Below are positions 1-8,900 of a DNA stretch of 64,000 bases, piece by piece. The notes under the pieces are model-generated. The model made no database searches, was not told the origin of the DNA, and saw only the letters and a list, made by a program, of their open reading frames with translations. This stretch comes from Bombyx mori (lineage: Eukaryota; Arthropoda; Insecta; Lepidoptera; Bombycidae). The DNA lies in assembly GCF_030269925.1 (NCBI RefSeq), contig NC_085124.1, positions 992,001 to 1,056,000 on the forward strand, in the 5' to 3' direction. Position numbers and translations under genes: made by a program. How positions within the stretch are numbered: the first letter of the stretch is position 1; every line of letters starts with the position of its first letter.

Positions 1-1209
1 GGGCTGGAGACGCTCAGTCATAGAGGGGGCCCACGGGCGCAACTTGCCGCGTACCAATTTGTATGGGCTCCCCCACGGATCCGCTTCGAGCGCCTCCAAG
101 AGTCTCTCCATGTTCTGCTCCTTGGCCCGCCTGATGGCCAGCCGCAGGGCGTCCTTCGCAGCGCGATATTCGCGGTGCAGCCGAGCTTCCTCCTCCGCGA
201 ACGCGACGGGCTCGTCGCGCCGCAGGCGGCGGCGACGGCGGTGTCTAGTGCACCGGTGGCTCGCCCGAATGGAGACCGCACGCAGTCTTGCAATTTCGGG
301 CGACCACCAGGGCGACTGTCGCCGTCCAGAGTGCCGAGAGCCGACCCGGGGCATCGAGGCATCACATATGCGGTGCATCGCGCCCCGGAACCATTCGGCC
401 TCGGTTTCCACATCGACAGGTTGTGGGCGCTTGGGCGCCCACGCCGCCACCATAGAGGCCTCCACCAGGAGCTCCCTGTTCAGGAGCTTCAGTGCCCACC
501 TAGGGAATGACCGGGATGCACTCTGCGGGGGGTCAACCCCGCGGGCACCTGCAGCCGGCGTCGGCGCAGGGGCAGAAAGATCGTACCGGATATACCGGTG
601 ATCGGACAACGATTCCGCCCCCACCACCACTCTCCAGCCGAGGATGCGCCGCGCGACGGGCGAGCTCGCGAACGTCAAGTCCACGATAGACTCGCCCGTC
701 CACCGCACGCAAGTCGCGATCGAGCCCCTATTAACGATACAGAGACCGACCGCGACCGCCCACTCCTCCAGCAGCCTACCACGAGCGTCCGTGAATGGGG
801 AACCCCAAGCGACAGACTTCGCATTGAAGTCCCCCGCCAGTATCACTGAACGGGGAGCGAGGTGACGAGCGATCACCTCTAGCCCGTCCAGGAACCGCTC
901 GAACTCGACGGTAGGCCGATTCGGAGAAAAGTACACCCCGATCACGACGATATTTTCTAACTGTACCGCGACGATCCCGGGGCCCCTGGTCACCATCGCC
1001 AGGGGGGGGACCATCGCGGTTCTTCTGATATGTATGGCCGCCAAGCCATCAACGTCCCCAAACCAACAGTCATCCGCTGGGGGAACGAAGTATGGCTCGG
1101 CGACCACAGCCACGTCAATTGACCACTCCGCCATGGTCTGGAGCAACATGTCCTGAGCCCCAGCGGAGTGGTTCAAGTTTCCCTGCAGGAAGCGATAGGT
1201 GTGATCCAT
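1..1209 (-). CDS. R1-clade non-LTR retrotransposon ORF2, endonuclease part (runs off left edge)
   Basis: The minus strand is open from an ATG at 1207-1209 to the left edge, so only about 400 codons are visible. The translation shows an apurinic-like (APE) endonuclease: an early RFLQGNLNHS segment, an AEPY motif, LAGDFNAKSVAWGS, DLTFAS and SLSDHRYIRYDL. These are the metal-binding and catalytic blocks of the nuclease that nicks target DNA to prime reverse transcription. The reverse transcriptase should lie left of the window. The ORF overlaps the end of ORF1 by about 95 bases in another frame, as in R1, TRAS and SART elements. GC content is far above the rest of the window. I see no stop in the visible part. 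The family is assigned from motifs; the exact element is not named. Confidence 0.85.
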   Translation of the reverse strand, partial: MDHTYRFLQGNLNHSAGAQDMLLQTMAEWSIDVAVVAEPYFVPPADDCWFGDVDGLAAIHIRRTAMVPPLAMVTRGPGIVAVQLENIVVIGVYFSPNRPTVEFERFLDGLEVIARHLAPRSVILAGDFNAKSVAWGSPFTDARGRLLEEWAVAVGLCIVNRGSIATCVRWTGESIVDLTFASSPVARRILGWRVVVGAESLSDHRYIRYDLSAPAPTPAAGARGVDPPQSASRSFPRWALKLLNRELLVEASMVAAWAPKRPQPVDVETEAEWFRGAMHRICDASMPRVGSRHSGRRQSPWWSPEIARLRAVSIRASHRCTRHRRRRRLRRDEPVAFAEEEARLHREYRAAKDALRLAIRRAKEQNMERLLEALEADPWGSPYKLVRGKLRPWAPSMTERLQP

Positions 1210-3589
1210 TAAGACTGAACCACATCCATCGCTCCCCCCCTACTCCATTGCCCCCGCTATCGGGCGCGAACGCCTCAGCGGGGGACAAAGTGCCGGCCGG
1301 TGCTCCCCCGGCCAACCGCTTCTTTTGACGCCGCTTAGCTTGGCGGCGCCGATTTCGTTCAGCATTCTTGCTGGCCGGAGGGCAGGCCTTGCCCCCGGCC
1401 CGGTGGTCAGCCTTGCGCCCGGCCGCCGCACATAATAAGCAGTGCGGCGCAGCCGAGCACACGGCCGCCTTGTGTCCCGGCTGACCACAGCGAAAGCACA
1501 ATCCGCTGCGGTCAACGGCACTCGCGCATTTAGCAAGGCAGTGCCCAGTGCTGAAGCATCTGAGGCACCGCCAGGCGCGTGGTTCGAGAAGGCGCACGCG
1601 GGCCGCTATCCAGCCCACGCGCAACCTGCCCGGTTCCCCCGACGGTCTCCCGGGCGGAGGAGCAGCCAAGGAGGTGGCCGCCTCTACCGGGCAACGCACC
1701 CAAATAGAGCCAGCCCCGGTATAACCGAGGCGCAGCTCGCCTACGGTTATATTCTCCAGGGCGCAGTTGCCCCGGGCGGCAATAGCCGCCGCCACCTCAT
1801 CCTTAGTGGTGCAGTCGTCCAGGCCGGTCACTCTCAATTCAGCCATTTTGACCGGCCTGTGCACTCGAACCTCCTCCTCAGGCAGAACCGTACGGAGCTT
1901 CGCCGCCAGACGCTCCGCGATGCCGGAACTATCGGCACCGGGACACTCTAGTAGCTTGGCCCCATTGGCCGTCAGCCTACAGCGGAGGCCCTCCCCCGCC
2001 CCGATCTCGTCCAGATCAATAGCCGCGCACGCCCGGGAGACTACATCTCCGTATGACACGCCCTTGGCCTCGGCGGCCGGCAGCAGCGTTAAGACCACTG
2101 CCGCCGACCGCGGCGCGCGCGTCGACTTCTTCTTCGTCTTCTTTTTCTTGGCGGCCACAGGCGCTCGACCCTGTTGGGGAGCAGCCTGAGACGCCGCAGT
2201 GGCCGGTGCTCCACCCACTTGGGGAGCTGTCGGTACGGCCCTCTTGGCACCCCGCCGGGCCACCACATTCCACCCCTCGTCCATGTTAGACGGGGGCGGG
2301 GGCAGCGGACGGGGTTGAGGCGCTTGCGATGTGCAGTTCGCGTTAGCGCCGCCCCCCCGCTTGGCTCTGTCTCGCCCCGGGCCCGCCCTAGTAGCTGGAG
2401 CCTGTACGGGGGTGGAGCGGGTCACTGCAGCACCCGACACCGCGGCATGTGTAGACGCAGGCCGTTCAGCGTCACCAGCGACAATACGTTTCGCTTCGAG
2501 AGCCGCCAGCCCGCCACCCAGCCTTTCCATTACAGCCTGGACGGTGCGATCGATAATCTCGTCCAGGCTGTAGCAATTCGGTTCCGGCAGGCCCAAGATC
2601 CGTGGCCCCGCGGATCCCTGCTGCCGCTCGACGGCCGTCGCCTCCCTAGACCGCGGCGACGGGAGACGCGAACGCCGCTGTACCGCGCGCGATGGTGGCA
2701 GCACGGGCCACGGGTCGCCAGCCGCCGCTGAGGGACAGGGACCCCGAGGGACCCCGGAGACCAGCGGCGACACCGCCGGCACAGATGCCGGAGGAGTCCG
2801 CGACCCAGCGGCACGCGGCAACGCGGGCGACGACCTCGTCGCGGCTACCCGCTTGGTAGCAGCAACCTTGCCATCGGGCCGCTGCTGCGCCTGTAGCTGT
2901 GCTCGGAGCCTCAAATTCTCCGCCATCAGCTGCACCACCTGGTCATTGGCGGAAGCAACCGAAGGCAGAACCTTCGAGACTCGCGAGACGACTTCCCGCA
3001 GCCTGCGGCCAGCAGCTTTGGTTTTGGCACTGGTCGCCGCATACGACTTGACGGTCTTCATGGCCCTGCCTATGACCAAGGCAGGGTCCCGAAGACCGCC
3101 CTCCTCCTCTTCTGTCGTCCGCCCGTCCAGCGAGGCGACAGACATCGACGCCGATGACGGCGCCGGTGACGGTGCGCCCTTCCCCCGAGCGGGTCTCCCT
3201 TTAGGGGGCGGCATCTCCTCCGCGGCAGAGGCCGAATCGGAGACTACCACCACTTTCTCCGGTGGGGCATCCGTGTCAGAGGACGACGTTAGCCCCCCCT
3301 TCCCTTCGCGGGAAGAAACTCCCCTCGATTTCCTCTTCCGCCTGACTTTCCCTTTCGGGCCAGCCGCCTCGCAGTCGCTGACGAGCGCAGAGCGCGTCGA
3401 GCCAGCGCTGGCACACCTCGGTTCGACGGGTTTTCCGCTGCCCGTCGCACAGCCCCCTTCATCGTGGCATGCTTTGCCCCCCCCAGAATACGTGGGGCAG
3501 CATGCTCCCACCGAAGTGGAAGCACGGAGGGATTCTCCACCTAGAGTGGTACCCTCCTGGGGTAATGTTTTTTGTAAGTTTGCCATCAT
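1115..3589 (-). CDS. R1-clade retrotransposon ORF1 (gag-like RNA-binding protein)
   Basis: A single open 824-codon frame. The N-terminal two thirds is low-complexity, rich in Ser, Ala, Pro, Lys and Arg, with basic stretches such as KGKVRRKRKSRG and AKKKKTKKKS. The C-terminal part carries three zinc knuckles around residues 675-736: a CX2CX4HX4C (C675, C678, H683, C688), a second one (C698, C701, H706, C711), and a third spaced CX2CX8HX6C. Triple knuckles behind a Ser/Pro-rich head are typical of gag proteins in R1-clade elements, which package the element RNA. It lies directly upstream of ORF2 and overlaps it, so both belong to one transcript. The intact frame suggests a fairly young copy. 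Confidence 0.85.
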   Translation of the reverse strand: MMANLQKTLPQEGTTLGGESLRASTSVGACCPTYSGGGKACHDEGGCATGSGKPVEPRCASAGSTRSALVSDCEAAGPKGKVRRKRKSRGVSSREGKGGLTSSSDTDAPPEKVVVVSDSASAAEEMPPPKGRPARGKGAPSPAPSSASMSVASLDGRTTEEEEGGLRDPALVIGRAMKTVKSYAATSAKTKAAGRRLREVVSRVSKVLPSVASANDQVVQLMAENLRLRAQLQAQQRPDGKVAATKRVAATRSSPALPRAAGSRTPPASVPAVSPLVSGVPRGPCPSAAAGDPWPVLPPSRAVQRRSRLPSPRSREATAVERQQGSAGPRILGLPEPNCYSLDEIIDRTVQAVMERLGGGLAALEAKRIVAGDAERPASTHAAVSGAAVTRSTPVQAPATRAGPGRDRAKRGGGANANCTSQAPQPRPLPPPPSNMDEGWNVVARRGAKRAVPTAPQVGGAPATAASQAAPQQGRAPVAAKKKKTKKKSTRAPRSAAVVLTLLPAAEAKGVSYGDVVSRACAAIDLDEIGAGEGLRCRLTANGAKLLECPGADSSGIAERLAAKLRTVLPEEEVRVHRPVKMAELRVTGLDDCTTKDEVAAAIAARGNCALENITVGELRLGYTGAGSIWVRCPVEAATSLAAPPPGRPSGEPGRLRVGWIAARVRLLEPRAWRCLRCFSTGHCLAKCASAVDRSGLCFRCGQPGHKAAVCSAAPHCLLCAAAGRKADHRAGGKACPPASKNAERNRRRQAKRRQKKRLAGGAPAGTLSPAEAFAPDSGGNGVGGERWMWFSLNGSHLSLPAGKLEPLRWGSGHVAPDHGGVVN

Positions 3590-4405
3590 TCATTTCGTTC
3601 CTTTGTTATTTAACCAGGGGTCGGTCCCCTGGGACGGCCCTCACGACTGGACACCCTCCAGCCACTCATCCCATCACCGGGCACGTCACAGGCTTAGGAT
3701 TAGGGCATTTTTTATAGAGGTTTGCATCCTCGCGGCCCCTACTAGGCAGCGGCCCCCGCCCCCCACCAAGTGGGGATTACGGTATGGGACAACCCTTGGG
3801 ACTAGACTCCCTCCAGCCATTCATCCCATCGTCAGGTGTCAAAAACTTGGGATTGGGGCATTTTTTATAGAGGTTCGCATCCTCACGGCTCCTGCTAGGC
3901 AGCAGCCCCCGTCCCCTACTCGGTAGGGATTGCGGTGTGCTTCTTCGAAGCCACGCCGGTAAACCGGTACCCCCCTTTGGGGGGCCTTCCCCTGTAGCCG
4001 CCAAGAGGCAGCCGGGGACATGGCAACCAGCGACCGGAAGGGAGTGCCCTCCGGTTCACTTCTCATCCACGTGGGGTCTACCATTACTGACAGACCCACA
4101 CGTCTGACCACGGTGTGGCCACGCCGGCGTACCGGTACCCTCCTCTGGAGGGCCTTCCCCTTTAGCAGCCAAAAAGCTGCCGGGGACATGGCCTAGCATT
4201 CAAGACGGCTCCAGAAGGGAGCCATCTCCCGCTTCACGCACCCTTTGTCCAGCAAAGGTGGGAAAACGGGAACACGGTGTGCAGTCCTCTTTGTTCACGG
4301 CACCCCTGTGCAGACAACGCTGCTCCACGGTATCGGGGTGCACGCTTAAGCCCCACCGCCGCGACAAGGCGAGACCACGTTCGGTGGGGGCATACGGAGC
4401 TAGGT
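3590..4405 (-). repeat. 5' leader of the R1-clade element with two tandem-repeat pairs
   Basis: GC-rich sequence upstream of ORF1, ending abruptly near 4405 where AT-rich host DNA begins; this looks like the 5' end of the element. It holds two repeated units. One has a period of about 153 bases: the block CATTTTTTATAGAGG occurs near 3706 and again near 3859, with similar flanks. The other has a period of about 170: units near 3951-4024 and 4121-4193 share GGGGCCTTCCCCT-like and AGC.GCCGGGGACATGGC blocks. Repeated leaders can act as internal promoters or length-variable UTRs in non-LTR elements; that role is inferred. I could not identify a target duplication because the 3' end is outside the window. 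Confidence 0.6.
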
Positions 4406-4620
4406 GATTGTTTTGTTTTTTTATAATTGCGAATATAGGCGAAAGAAATCTGTGACCACGAAAACTGTGAAGTATTTGAAACGCGGATAATAATTTAATG
4501 ACAATAATAAAACTCTGGATGAAATGGTAATAATAGTTGGTATATAATAGGTAATATCTTCGACTCGGGAAAAGCAAAAAGAGCACTATATGGGTGAAAT
4601 AGCTCACTGCCCATTTTTTA

Positions 4621-4855
4621 TTGGTGGTAGGATGTCTTGTCCGCACGGGTAGGTATCACCACCCTGCCTGTTTCTGCCGCGAAGCAGTAATGCGTTTCGG
4701 TTTGAAGGGTGGGGCAGCCGTTGTACTGTAAATACTGAGACCTTAGAACTCATGTCTCGAGCTGGGTGGCGTCATTTACGTTGATAGATGTCTATGGTCT
4801 CCGATGACCACTTAAGACCAGGTGGGCCGTGAGCTCGAGCTCTAAGCAATAAAAA
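4621..4855 (+). mobile_element. Bm1: Bm1-type SINE, 3' half
   Basis: Plus-oriented partial copy. It has the GGGTAGGT...CACCACCCTGCCT core, GCAGTAATGCGTTTCGGTTTGAAGGGTGGGGC, and the 3' GGTGGGCCGTGAGCTCG block, ending in GCAATAAAAAA. The tRNA-like head is missing. Mildly diverged. Confidence 0.8.
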
Positions 4856-5176
4856 ATGTATATATACAACCTTGATTTGTTATGTTTTTAGCATTAATCC
4901 CACTAACATATATGATCACGAATCTTTATAACTTTCTCATATCTGAAACGGTCTAGATCTAATTTTTAAATTCTAAACGAAATATATTAAATAACTTTTT
5001 AAATTGTAAAAGTTTTGTTAACACTAGAATTTACCGAAAACGAATATCTCTTTTGACCCAAGTCTGTAATGTAAGAAAACATTTGAATTTAAATGTTAGA
5101 ACATAAAGTTTCTGAAGCGATTCATGGTCTTGTTGTTTTATATTGATTTTATACAAATGACATTAATTCAATTACA
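4856..5176. other. AT-rich stretch with no gene seen
   Basis: AT-rich sequence between a SINE and a Helitron-like element. No coding exon, RNA gene or repeat could be recognised. Confidence 0.5.
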
Positions 5177-5674
5177 TCTATACTAATATTATAAAGAGGA
5201 AAGATTTGTTTGTTTGTTTGTATTGAATAAGCTCCGAAACTACTGAACCGATTTGAAAAATTCTTGCACTGTCTATAATATTTTTTGAAAAATATTAGAG
5301 ATCCTTACTCAAATAATGTAACCCAAGGTGAAAAAAATTACCTAAAAATATATTCTTTACATCGCGTGCCCTGCGAAAACTATTGATGATAGAATTATTA
5401 TTTACAAAAAGTTTTTTTTTATGATTGAATTATTATGTACTGGTGGCCCGGAGGCCTTTCCAGTTTCACCAGGACAGGTGGGCGAGCAAAGGCTCAACCA
5501 AAAGGGGTGGGATTTGCTAACAGCTACCCGAAATTACAAAAAGTGTTGCGACAGCATATGTCTACTATTATAGTTATGCTGCAATAAGTGTTATTTAAAA
5601 AAAAAACAAAAAAAAACTCATATATCGTTGAAATTTTTGTTAAAGACCCGAGCGGAGCCGAAGCGGGCCACTAT
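5177..5674 (+). mobile_element. Helitron-like element
   Basis: Begins TCTATACTAATATTATAAAG, then a CTACTGAACCGATTTGAAAAA block shared with copies at 46869, 49300 and 57397. Ends around GACCCGAGCGGAGCC. The same end appears inverted near 56970. Non-coding. The CTAGT 3' terminus of the other copies is not clear here, so the end is approximate. Confidence 0.55.
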
Positions 5675-5740
5675 GACCGATAAATTCATATAATATACTT
5701 GTATCTATCAATGATAAAAAAGGCAATATTTTTAAAAATA

Positions 5741-5746
5741 TTTATT
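5741..5746 (-). promoter_or_regulatory. Possible polyadenylation signal of the Gly/Tyr-rich gene
   Basis: TTTATT on the plus strand, that is AATAAA on the minus strand, about 135 bases after the stop codon at 5881. Position and sequence fit a poly(A) signal. AATAAA is common by chance in AT-rich DNA. Confidence 0.4.
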
Positions 5747-5880
5747 TGTATGATATATTTACAAAAAAAATCACAGATTTGTAAAAAATAAAAACGGACG
5801 GTAATGTTTACATAGTTCTTTTGTAAGATCAAAAAGCAGGCGTTTGACGACGCCGAGGAGTGAAGAAATTATGATATGGC

Positions 5881-5999
5881 TTAGTGATGTCCGTAGTATC
5901 CCAGTCCACCGTATCCGCCGTATCCGCCATATCCGCCGTAGCCGCCATATCCGACTTGGTTGGCGTAGCTCACGGCCGGTCCATAACCATGGCCATATC
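5881..5999 (-). CDS. Last exon of the Gly/Tyr-rich secreted protein gene
   Basis: The acceptor (ctatttacag) precedes GATATGG. The first two bases complete a Gly codon split after the previous exon's final G. Encodes 39 codons including the stop: a GYGHGYGPAVSYANQ segment, five GYGG-type units, then GLGYYGHH. The stop is TAA at 5881-5883. Confidence 0.8.
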
Positions 6000-8900
6000 C
6001 TGTAAATAGAAATAGGGTCAATGAATACACGACCTGACAAAATACTTGATATTGTTAAGTATAGGAATCAGTGCACAGCTCCAAATTTACATCTCAGAGC
6101 ACATGCCCATAAAACAGACTAAATGGTAATTGTGTTAGGCTAACAAAAACTACAATAATACCGTTTCCGTCTGGTGTAGTGGTAAGTGACATGGTCACTA
6201 CACGAGGGGGTCGCGGGTTCGAATCCCGCCAAGGGAAGATATTTCTATGATAAATATAAAATGTCTTTTCCAGGGTTATGGATGTATATTAAATATATGT
6301 ACGTGTATAATAAAAATCTTACATTTATATCCGTTATCTGGTACCCGTAACACAAGTTCATTACGAACTTATCACGGGACCGGTTAACGTGGCGTGATAA
6401 AAGCCGTTTCCAACCAAACACAATTAACTAGGTTTAGATCATTAGTGGTTTTCATTAATGATTTGTAATTTCCCATAAAACAATTAAAGTGGGAAAAGAC
6501 AACAATCAAACAATACTTCCGAGCAGTTACCTACACCGTTATATTACCGCATTAATGACACAGATTAATCGAAAGTATTACCGAGTCCGTATCCGCCAAG
6601 GCCGGAGTATCCGCCGTATCCGCCGTAACCGCCGTATCCGAGGCCGTTGTGAGCCGTCGTGTAAGCGACCTTACTAACTGGGTAGTCTGTACAAAAAATG
6701 TTTAATTTAAAATGTATATAATATTATGTTTTTTTATTTTTTTTTGCTGAGATGGGTGGATGAGCTCACAGCCCACCTGGTGTTAAGTGGTTACTGGAGC
6801 CCATCGACATCTACAAAGCAAATGCGCCACCCACCTTGAGATATAAGTTCTATGGTCTCAGTATAGTTACATAGTATAATATGGGTATAATGTATAATAA
6901 TATAGTATAATATGGGTTCTGTCAATTGCCAAGTTGTTTCTAATATATTTGTCACTAGTCAAAGGTAGATTAACACCCACTTTGGTTAAAAACAGGCAAA
7001 TTGAATGCCAAAGTTAAAATACAATAAATTAAATAAAATGTATGATGGAATAAATTACTGCACATTGGCTAAGCAGACTCTTAATCTTGCTATAATTGGT
7101 AAAAAAGTTAAGTATATATTACATGAATTAACAATAATTGTAAATAGACATGCTTTAACAAAAACCGACTTCAAATAGAAAAAAAAGATATTCCAAAACA
7201 AATTAATATATACTAAAAACAATAATCATCGAAATCGGTTGGCGTGATATTGAGTTATTCATCTATTTGTCGCGCACGTACTTAATGCAAATTTAAGACT
7301 TATATGGTTTTCTCATGGATACCATTACCAGAACTGGACTAAATTGAAATGGGACCACACGGCAAGCGTCAGCTTTCTAATAAAAAAAAGAATCATCAAA
7401 ATCGATTTACCCAGTCAAAAGTGATAAGGTAACAAACATAAAAAAAAACATACAGTCGAATTGAGAACCTCCTTCGTTTTTGGAGTCGGTTAAAAAGTAG
7501 CTAGATTGTTAGTCATTGCTTCTTAAAATTGAACGTGCGTAACGAATGTCCAATCGAAATAGCAATGTAAAGGTCACAATGCAAAAAGTAAAAATGATTA
7601 TGCGCATGACTGAATTAATGCTATTATTTAATGTTATCTACAATTACGTAGTATTCTATAATCTCTTAGGAGGTGGGGATGACTTTATGGATATTAACTA
7701 ACTATTGCCCATATCATCAATAATGCCAATATTAAGAAATACTATGTAAAAGTTTCTTTAAAAATTAAGAAGACAGTAGTAAGCGTATGTTCATAAATAG
7801 ACAGAATCAGTAAAGTGCATCTATAAAGAAAATTGAATGTCTGTCGGCTACTAGTCGATAACAAGCAAATTTGATTTGCAAATCCAGATTTTTCAATTTA
7901 CAAGAACAAAAAAAAGGTCTTAAATTAAACGATATTCATGAAAATTCTGTAGCCTCTAACGGTGTTAAAAAGAAATAGACTAATAAAACTAATGCTGAAG
8001 ATCCTACTATATATCGAGCAGAATGTAAAAGCCCAGAATTGTCAAATACGAAGGCTTCAATGTAAATGCAAATACGCCCTACGACTTTGAAATCAATAAA
8101 ATTATATGAAGTTATCAACCGTGACTTTTCGTAGTTTTCCATTAGTCTCCCAAGGATTCTTTTGTCTTGATACAGCCTTTACGTTATATGACGTGAAAAC
8201 TTCGTCAAATATTTTGTTGTGTGGTACAGTAATAGGAAATTTTAAAATGATTTGTTAAATTTAGGTAATATGGATGTACTTTATTGTGAAGAGTGTGATA
8301 CTGAAGAGTGGACTCACTCAGTGACGCGTGAATGGTTTATTAAGCTGTGAGCAAAACTAAGGCAATTATGTTAAGTAATGTTGAGAATGTTGAAAAGTTG
8401 GAAAAGACACCGCAGATAGAAGACGACGTTGTCTGAAATTTGATTGAGTTCGATGATGGTACTTGTTTCCAAATAAAATTTACCATTTCCATTCATTCAA
8501 ATTTTAATATTACGCTAAATAGACATATAAAGTGTCCACATAAATCAAAACCTTTTTTTGTGAAATTGTAAGCCCTTGGGTATGACGTGGGAGGAGCTAG
8601 AACAGGCTGCCCAAGACCGATATAAATGGAAAAATTTGTTTCGATCCCTACACCCCAGCAGAGGGTAATAGGAAAGAATGATGATGATGATGATGTAAGC
8701 CCTTAAAAATGTTTTGGCGTATAAAAAATAATTGATTCTGTATTTAGTGACGAGCTTACTGAGTCCCGACCACATCATTAAAGATAGTAAGGAAAGGAAA
8801 CGAAACTGAGTGAATCTTAATATCATTCCAAGTATCCTCTGTGAGGTCAAAACAAACAACTTAGCACGATAGTGAATGATAGAAACTAACTATGATTAAA

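Noticed and set aside
2853..3926. 357-codon plus-strand ORF
   Set aside because: A shadow of the GC-rich retrotransposon ORF1 on the other strand; no recognisable domain.
1..4405. Bacterial contamination because of the high GC content
   Set aside because: The gag knuckles and APE endonuclease show an insect non-LTR retrotransposon.
5890..6040. Minus ORF with RIWRLRRIWRIRRIRW repeats
   Set aside because: Frame-shifted reading of the GYGG repeats of the secreted-protein exon.
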